Part shown: positions 5,743-10,016 of the stretch, in pieces
Numbering within the stretch: the stretch's first letter is position 1
Layout of the letters: every line of letters begins with the position of its first letter
DNA from: an uncultured Treponema sp.
Lineage (GTDB): Bacteria > Spirochaetota > Spirochaetia > Treponematales > Treponemataceae
Direction of reading: 5' to 3'
DNA: 10,016 nt
NCBI GenBank assembly: GCA_937902445.1
Contig: CALELJ010000028.1
Location: forward strand, 1 to 10,016
Notes under the pieces: model-generated
Databases searched by the model: none
What the model saw: only the letters and a program-made list of their open reading frames with translations
Told to the model about the DNA's origin: nothing
Position numbers and translations under genes: made by a program

Positions 5743-6684
5743 ATGGCAAACAAAATTACTATTATTGGTGCCGGACAGGTTGGTTCTTCTGTAGCTTATG
5801 CTCTTTGTCTTAAGGCTGTAGCAACAGAAATCGTTCTCATTGACATTGACGAAAAGCGCGCAAAGGGCGAAGCAATGGACATTCGTCAGGGTACACCTTA
5901 CATGGCTCCTGTAAACATCCATGCAGGAACTTATGAAGATGCAAAGAACTCTGACATCGTTATCATCACTTCCGGTGTTGGACGCAAGCCTGGCCAGTCA
6001 CGTCTTGACCTTGCACAGATCAACGTAAACATCTTCAAGTCAATCATTCCACAGATTACAAAGGCAGCTCCTGACGCAATCTATGTTCTCGTAGCAAACC
6101 CAGTTGATGTTCTTACATACCAGCTTGTTAAGTCTTCAAACATTCCTGCAAACCACATCATCGGTACAGGTACACTCCTTGACACAGCACGTCTTCGCAC
6201 AAAGATTGCTGATGAATACGGAATCGGACAGGCTAACCTCCACGCATACGTATTCGGTGAGCACGGAGATTCATCATTCGTACCTTGGTCACTGGTAAAC
6301 ATTGCTTCAGTTCCAGTAAATGACTACAACAATGCTGTAGGCAACAAGCATGCTGAACTCAACCGCGACGACGTAGAAGAATATGTCCGCAAATCAGGCG
6401 GAATGATCATCGAAGCAAAGAAGTGCACAAACTACGCTATCGGTGTTACAACAGCACGTCTCTGCGAAATCATCCACAACAACAACCCTTCTGTAACAAT
6501 CGTTTCTACATTGCTCCAGGGCGAATACGGAATTTCTGACGTTTGTCTCTCAATTCCTACAGTTGTAGGCGGAAACGGTGTTGAAGGACGCCTTGCTCCT
6601 GCCCTTACAGACGATGAAGTTGAAAAGCTCAAGAAGTCTGCAGAAGCACTCAAGAACGTAATCAGCCAGCTTGATTTCAACTAA
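5743..6684 (+). CDS. mdh: NAD-dependent malate dehydrogenase of the LDH-like family (possibly L-lactate dehydrogenase)
   Basis: This 313-residue enzyme has the full LDH/MDH fold. The Rossmann motif is GAGQVG (9-14), with D34 selecting NAD. The catalytic set is R87, D147, R150 and H174 (in GEHGDSS). The substrate-specificity loop reads GRKPGQSR: R81 occupies the position of Gln102 in lactate dehydrogenases, and arginine there is the classic malate/oxaloacetate determinant. Other features are lactate-like (GTGTLLDTARLR, T229 in KKCTNYAIG), so the family placement is LDH-like MDH. The fumarase gene starts 10 nt after its stop, which supports oxaloacetate-to-malate reduction with NADH oxidation, in the cytoplasm. 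An AGGAG ribosome site precedes the ATG. The gene lies behind a good promoter and two Rex/CRP-type palindromes. Automated annotation could well call it L-lactate dehydrogenase; enzyme class is certain, substrate moderately so. Confidence 0.88.
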   Translation: MANKITIIGAGQVGSSVAYALCLKAVATEIVLIDIDEKRAKGEAMDIRQGTPYMAPVNIHAGTYEDAKNSDIVIITSGVGRKPGQSRLDLAQINVNIFKSIIPQITKAAPDAIYVLVANPVDVLTYQLVKSSNIPANHIIGTGTLLDTARLRTKIADEYGIGQANLHAYVFGEHGDSSFVPWSLVNIASVPVNDYNNAVGNKHAELNRDDVEEYVRKSGGMIIEAKKCTNYAIGVTTARLCEIIHNNNPSVTIVSTLLQGEYGISDVCLSIPTVVGGNGVEGRLAPALTDDEVEKLKKSAEALKNVISQLDFN

Positions 6685-6687
6685 GGA
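6683..6687 (+). promoter_or_regulatory. Ribosome binding site deciding the fumarase start
   Basis: AAGGA overlaps the mdh stop codon. It is 7 nt before the ATG at 6695 but only 1 nt before an in-frame ATG at 6689, so 6695 is the likely start. Confidence 0.6.
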
Positions 6688-6694
6688 TATGAAA

Positions 6695-8077
6695 ATGGAA
6701 AAATACAGAATTGAACACGATTCAATGGGCGAAGTAAAGGTTCCTGCAGACAAGCTCTGGGGTGCCCAGACTGAACGCAGCCACGAAAACTTCCTCATCG
6801 GTGTTGGCATCGAAACAATGCCACGCGAAATCACAAAGGCTTTCGGTTACCTCAAGAAGGCAGCCGCTATGGCAAACAATGCCCTCAAGCCTGAAAAAAT
6901 GACAAAGGAAAAGCTCAAGTGCATTTCCAAGGCTTGTGAAGAAGTTATCAGCGGTTCCCTCAATGAAAACTTCCCTCTCGTTGTATGGCAGACAGGTTCC
7001 GGTACACAGTCAAACATGAACTGCAATGAAGTTGTAGCAAACCGCGCAAACCAGATTGCAGGAAAGAAGCTCTGTCATCCAAACGACGACATCAACATGA
7101 GCCAGTCATCAAACGACACTTTCCCTACAGCAATGCACATCGCTGCTGTTGTTGAACTTGAAGACAAGCTTTTCCCAGCCATCGACCTTCTCGTTGACAC
7201 ATTCAAGAAGCTTGAAAAGGTAAACAAGGGAATCGTAAAGTCTGGACGTACACACCTTCAGGACGCTGTACCTATCCAGTTCAGCCAGGAAATCTCCGGC
7301 TGGAGAACTTCCCTTGAACGCGACAAGGAAATGCTCAAGTCTACACTTCCTTACCTCAAGCAGCTTGCCCTCGGCGGTACTGCAGTAGGAACAGGTCTCA
7401 ATGCACCAAAGGGATTCGACAAGCTTGTTGCAGAAAAGGTTTCTGAACTTACAGGAAAGAAGTTCGTTACAGCACCTAACAAGTTCCATGCCCTTACATC
7501 AAAGGACGAAATCACATTCGCACACGGAGCACTCAAGGCTCTCGCAGCAGACCTCATGAAGATTGCCAACGACGTTCGCTGGCTCGCTTCTGGACCTCGC
7601 TGCGGTATCGGTGAAATCTATATTCCTGAAAATGAACCTGGTTCATCAATCATGCCTGGTAAGGTAAACCCTACACAGTGTGAAGCAATGACAATGGTTG
7701 CAGTTCAGGTTATGGGTAACGACGCCGCTGTTGGAATGGCAGCATCACAGGGTAACTTTGAACTCAACGTTTTCATGCCTGTAATCGCCTACAACTTCCT
7801 TCAGTCTGTAAGACTCCTTGCTGAAGTAATGGTTAGCTTCAACAACAACTGTGCAGTGGGAATCAAGGCAAACAAAGAAAAGATGCACTTCAACCTCTAC
7901 AACTCTTTGATGCTCGTTACAGCACTCAACCCATACATCGGTTATGAAAATGCTGCAAAGACAAGCCACCTTGCATACGAAAAGAACATTTCTCTCAAGG
8001 ATGCATGTGTTCAGCTTGGATTCATGACACCAGCAGAGTTTGACAAGGTATTCCATCCGGAACAGATGGCTAAATAA
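6695..8077 (+). CDS. fumC: Fumarate hydratase, class II (fumarase C)
   Basis: This 460-residue protein belongs to the fumarase/aspartase superfamily and is close in length to E. coli FumC (467). It interconverts malate and fumarate without an iron-sulfur cluster, so it is oxygen-stable. Visible motifs are VVWQTGSGTQSNMN (97-109), SSNDTFPTAMH (138-148), SGRTHLQDAVP (183-193, with catalytic-region H187) and the superfamily signature GSSIMPGKVNP (316-326) with the flexible-loop serine S318. The signature, the TGSGTQSNMN segment and the overall length favour fumarase rather than aspartase, argininosuccinate lyase or adenylosuccinate lyase. The start at 6695 is set by the ribosome site; an ATG two codons upstream is less well spaced. 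It is translated from the same message as mdh, and together they make fumarate from oxaloacetate for a fumarate reductase that is not in this window. Confidence 0.95.
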   Translation: MEKYRIEHDSMGEVKVPADKLWGAQTERSHENFLIGVGIETMPREITKAFGYLKKAAAMANNALKPEKMTKEKLKCISKACEEVISGSLNENFPLVVWQTGSGTQSNMNCNEVVANRANQIAGKKLCHPNDDINMSQSSNDTFPTAMHIAAVVELEDKLFPAIDLLVDTFKKLEKVNKGIVKSGRTHLQDAVPIQFSQEISGWRTSLERDKEMLKSTLPYLKQLALGGTAVGTGLNAPKGFDKLVAEKVSELTGKKFVTAPNKFHALTSKDEITFAHGALKALAADLMKIANDVRWLASGPRCGIGEIYIPENEPGSSIMPGKVNPTQCEAMTMVAVQVMGNDAAVGMAASQGNFELNVFMPVIAYNFLQSVRLLAEVMVSFNNNCAVGIKANKEKMHFNLYNSLMLVTALNPYIGYENAAKTSHLAYEKNISLKDACVQLGFMTPAEFDKVFHPEQMAK

Positions 8078-8082
8078 TTATC

Positions 8083-8176
8083 AATTCATAATTCATAATT
8101 AAAAATCGACAATTGTGAATTATGAGTTGCACAACATGAAATTTAATTATGCATTGTGAATTATGCATTATGAATT
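8083..8176. repeat. AT-rich inverted-repeat element between fumC and hdrB
   Basis: The left arm AATTCATAATTCATAATT (8083-8100) matches the reverse complement of 8159-8176 at 17 of 18 bases. Between them two near-direct copies of ATTGTGAATTATG occur (8112-8124 and about 8153-8165). The element fills nearly the whole 123-bp spacer from just after the fumC stop to just before the hdrB ribosome site (GGGAG, 8190-8194). The RNA could fold into a long AU-rich hairpin. It resembles the AATTCATAATTCATAATT-type dispersed intergenic repeats of several bacterial genomes (general knowledge). It is not a classical terminator. Confidence 0.75.
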
Positions 8177-8200
8177 ATTGAATAATTTTGGGAGAAAAGA

Positions 8201-9016
8201 ATGAGTGACCAGACAAACACACTAACTTATTCTTACTTTCCTGGATGTACATTGAAGAACAAGGCCAAGGAACTTGATAACTACGGCCGCAAGTGTGCTG
8301 AAGCCCTCGGTTTCAAACTTGAAGAAATCGAAGACTGGCAGTGCTGCGGTGGTGTTTATCCAACAGGCAAGAATGAAATTGCCTCAAAGCTTCCTTCAGT
8401 CCGTGCTCTTGCTGACTCCAGGGATAAGAACCAGGCATTGGTAACATTGTGTTCAGCTTGTTACAATGTCATCAAGCAGGTAAACAACGACCTGCAGAAC
8501 GATGAGAATACAATTCTCAAGGTAAACAACTATCTCGCTCAGGACGGTATTGAATACCACGGAGAAACAAAAGTTCTCCACTTCCTTGAAGTACTCCGCG
8601 ACGAAATCGGTTGGGACAAGGTAAAGGCTGCCGTTAAGAATCCTCTCAAGGGAAAGAAAATCGGCGCTTACTACGGATGTCTCCTCCTCCGCCCTGGAAA
8701 GGTCATGGAATTTGATGATCCTGAAAATCCACAGATTCTCGAAGACTTCATCAAGGCTATCGGTGCAACTCCAGTAATCTATGCTGAACGCAATGAATGC
8801 TGCGGTGCATACGCTTCATTTGAAGATCCTTCAATCCCACAGAACCGTGCTAAGAAAATCATTACAAACGCACAGGACATGGGTGCAGACTTCCTCGTAA
8901 CAAGCTGTCCACTCTGCCGCTACAACTTGATCAAGAATCAGGGCGACACAAACATGGACGTCATCTACTTCACAGAGCTTCTCGCTGAAGCCCTCGGTGT
9001 AAAGGAGGAAGCATAA
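8201..9016 (+). CDS. hdrB: Heterodisulfide reductase subunit B (CCG-domain protein)
   Basis: This 271-residue protein has two complete cysteine-rich CCG domains. Domain 1 has C16, C48-C49, C84 and C87 (C-x31-CC-x34-CxxC); domain 2 has C160, C200-C201, C236 and C239. In methanogen HdrB these bind two noncubane [4Fe-4S] clusters where disulfide reduction occurs. All ligands are present, so the subunit should be catalytically competent. No membrane segment or signal peptide is seen. A GGGAG site lies 6 nt before the ATG. The stop overlaps the next start (TAATG), and an AAGGAGG sequence inside its last codons serves the next gene, so hdrB and hdrC are translationally coupled. The natural substrate in a bacterium lacking coenzymes M and B is unknown; a thiol/disulfide pair or a partner redox protein is possible. 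Confidence 0.92.
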   Translation: MSDQTNTLTYSYFPGCTLKNKAKELDNYGRKCAEALGFKLEEIEDWQCCGGVYPTGKNEIASKLPSVRALADSRDKNQALVTLCSACYNVIKQVNNDLQNDENTILKVNNYLAQDGIEYHGETKVLHFLEVLRDEIGWDKVKAAVKNPLKGKKIGAYYGCLLLRPGKVMEFDDPENPQILEDFIKAIGATPVIYAERNECCGAYASFEDPSIPQNRAKKIITNAQDMGADFLVTSCPLCRYNLIKNQGDTNMDVIYFTELLAEALGVKEEA

Positions 9017-9411
9017 TGCTCGAAGCAGAAATCCAGAGTTACAAAGACAGAATTCTTGAAACAAGCGGTGTCAACCCTAAGAAATGCATGGTCTGCGGAA
9101 AATGTTCCGGAACTTGCCCTAACTACGACGCAATGGAATACCATCCACATCAGTTTGTTCAGATGGTAGAAAACGGTGAAATCGAACCATTGCTCAAGAG
9201 CAAGTCAATCTATGCATGTTTGTCTTGTTTTGCTTGTCTCGAACGCTGCCCACGCCAGGTAGAACCAGCAAAACTTATCGATGCAGTACGCACAGTTGTT
9301 GAACGCGAACGTGGCCCACTCCATCTTGATCCAGCACAGGTTCCTGAAAAGCTTGATGAAGATACACCACAGCAGCTTTTGATGAGTGCATTCAGAAAGT
9401 ACCGCAAATAG
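9016..9411 (+). CDS. hdrC: Heterodisulfide reductase subunit C (two [4Fe-4S] ferredoxin-like)
   Basis: This 131-residue protein has two ferredoxin-type cluster motifs: C24-x2-C27-x2-C30-x3-C34-P and C68-x2-C71-x2-C74-x3-C78-P. It is the electron wire between HdrA and HdrB. The start overlaps the hdrB stop by one base and has a near-ideal AAGGAGG site (9002-9008). At 131 residues it is shorter than the roughly 180-190 of methanogen HdrC, lacking part of the C-terminal helical region, though both cluster sites are complete and the C-terminus reads normally. The hdrA start is 15 nt after its stop. A soluble cytoplasmic location is expected. Confidence 0.9.
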   Translation: MLEAEIQSYKDRILETSGVNPKKCMVCGKCSGTCPNYDAMEYHPHQFVQMVENGEIEPLLKSKSIYACLSCFACLERCPRQVEPAKLIDAVRTVVERERGPLHLDPAQVPEKLDEDTPQQLLMSAFRKYRK

Positions 9412-9426
9412 GAGCACAGTAGAAAT

Positions 9427-10016
9427 ATGGAAAGAATTGGTGTTTTTGTATGTCACTGTGGTACCAACATTGCAGGTACAGTTGACGTAAAGAAGGTCGC
9501 AGAAGAAGTCGGCAAGATGCCGGAGGTTGTTTTCTCAACCGACTACACATACATGTGTTCTTCTGCCGGTCAGAAAATGATTGAAGACCACATTAAGGAA
9601 GACAAGCTTACAGGTGTTGTACTCTGTTCTTGCTCTCCACGCATGCACGAAAAGACATTCCGCTCTTGTGCAGCACGCGCAGGCCTCAATCAGTTCAAAG
9701 TTGAAATTGCAAACATCCGTGAACAGACTTCATGGGTCGGCAAAAATATTGAAGAAAATACAGAAAAGGCAATCGCACTTGCTAAGGCTGCAGTTGCAAA
9801 GACTGTCCTCAACACTCCTCTTACAGAAGGTGAAACTCCTGTTACAAAGAGAGCTCTTGTTATTGGTGGCGGAATTGCAGGTATTACAGCAGCCCTCGAC
9901 ATTGCAGATGCAGGTTTCCCTGTAGACATCGTTGAAAAGAAAGTTACAGTCGGCGGAAAGATGGCTATGCTCGACAAGACATTCCCTACCCTCGACTGTG
10001 CTTCTTGTATCGTTAC
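9427..10016 (+). CDS. hdrA: Heterodisulfide reductase subunit A, N-terminal 196 residues (cut by window end)
   Basis: The frame is open from an ATG at 9427 to the end of the window. AGGAG (9410-9414) overlaps the hdrC stop and is 12 nt before the ATG, a little long. The product begins with the HdrA N-terminal domain (IGVFVCHCGTNI, C9 and C11; C44; LCSCSPRMHEKTFR at 66-79), then an FAD-binding Rossmann segment VIGGGIAGITAAL (145-157) with the acidic E170 at the end of the second strand, then KMAMLDKTFPTLDCASC (178-194), the conserved Cys-rich segment of HdrA. HdrA carries the flavin that bifurcates electrons in methanogens and some bacteria. The C-terminal ferredoxin domains and any fused MvhD- or flavin domain are beyond the window, so the electron donor cannot be told. 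The subunit order B-C-A is seen directly. Confidence 0.93.
   Translation, partial: MERIGVFVCHCGTNIAGTVDVKKVAEEVGKMPEVVFSTDYTYMCSSAGQKMIEDHIKEDKLTGVVLCSCSPRMHEKTFRSCAARAGLNQFKVEIANIREQTSWVGKNIEENTEKAIALAKAAVAKTVLNTPLTEGETPVTKRALVIGGGIAGITAALDIADAGFPVDIVEKKVTVGGKMAMLDKTFPTLDCASCIV

Noticed and set aside
6671..6694. Upstream extension of fumarase to a TTG at 6671 or an ATG at 6689.
   Set aside because: The TTG lies within the mdh coding end without a ribosome site, and the 6689 ATG is only 1 nt from the AAGGA site; the 6695 ATG is optimally spaced.
8201..10016. hdrBCA as a sign of a methanogenic archaeon.
   Set aside because: Shine-Dalgarno and sigma-70-type promoters, class II fumarase, ComFB and DinG neighbours indicate a bacterium; HdrABC occurs in many anaerobic bacteria.

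Overview
The window looks like a chromosomal segment of an anaerobic, fermentative spirochaete, most likely a gut- or rumen-type Treponema. This is inferred from overall protein character (a ComFB-domain protein, a lipoprotein with a relaxed spirochaetal lipobox, a PilZN/YcgR-like protein) and from the central-metabolism genes. It was not confirmed by any database search. GC content is moderate. The right-hand metabolic genes use a narrow codon set (Lys AAG, Ala GCA, Thr ACA, Leu CTT/CTC), as expected for highly expressed genes, while the left-hand genes are less biased.

Left block (1-2844). Two minus-strand genes form a probable operon: a 219-aa lipoprotein of unknown function, and downstream of it the N-terminal part of a gene that leaves the window at base 1 and resembles the N-terminal domain of c-di-GMP effectors of the YcgR/PilZ type. 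Diverging from them is a plus-strand pair: a ComFB-domain protein fused to a beta-sandwich (carboxypeptidase-regulatory-like) domain, and a seven-helix Bax inhibitor-1 family membrane protein.

Middle block (2845-5742). A repeat-filled spacer holds an imperfect hairpin and three copies of a 39-bp direct repeat. It separates the plus-strand operon from a convergent minus-strand gene for an 814-aa helicase in which an N-terminal JAMM metalloprotease domain (complete motif) is fused to a DinG/XPD-type iron-sulfur helicase. The 246-bp divergent spacer after it carries two perfect TGTGA-N6-TCACA palindromes 31 bp apart (Rex- or CRP-type operators) and a well-formed promoter for the metabolic genes.

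Right block (5743-10016). Genes run on the plus strand: an LDH-fold NAD-dependent 2-hydroxyacid dehydrogenase with the malate-type arginine at the specificity site, class II fumarase, then, after an AT-rich inverted-repeat spacer, hdrB, hdrC and the start of hdrA (cut by the window end). The first two genes convert oxaloacetate to fumarate, the reductive branch that leads to succinate. HdrABC is a flavin/iron-sulfur electron-transfer complex able in other organisms to take part in electron bifurcation. Their adjacency behind a possible NADH-sensing operator suggests an NAD(H)-linked redox-balancing unit. The electron donor and acceptor of the Hdr complex are not visible here.

The most noteworthy points are the JAMM-DinG fusion, two minus-strand genes whose -10 boxes sit exactly 6 nt before the ATG (predicted leaderless mRNAs), the paired operators, and the coupling of malate/fumarate enzymes to HdrBCA.
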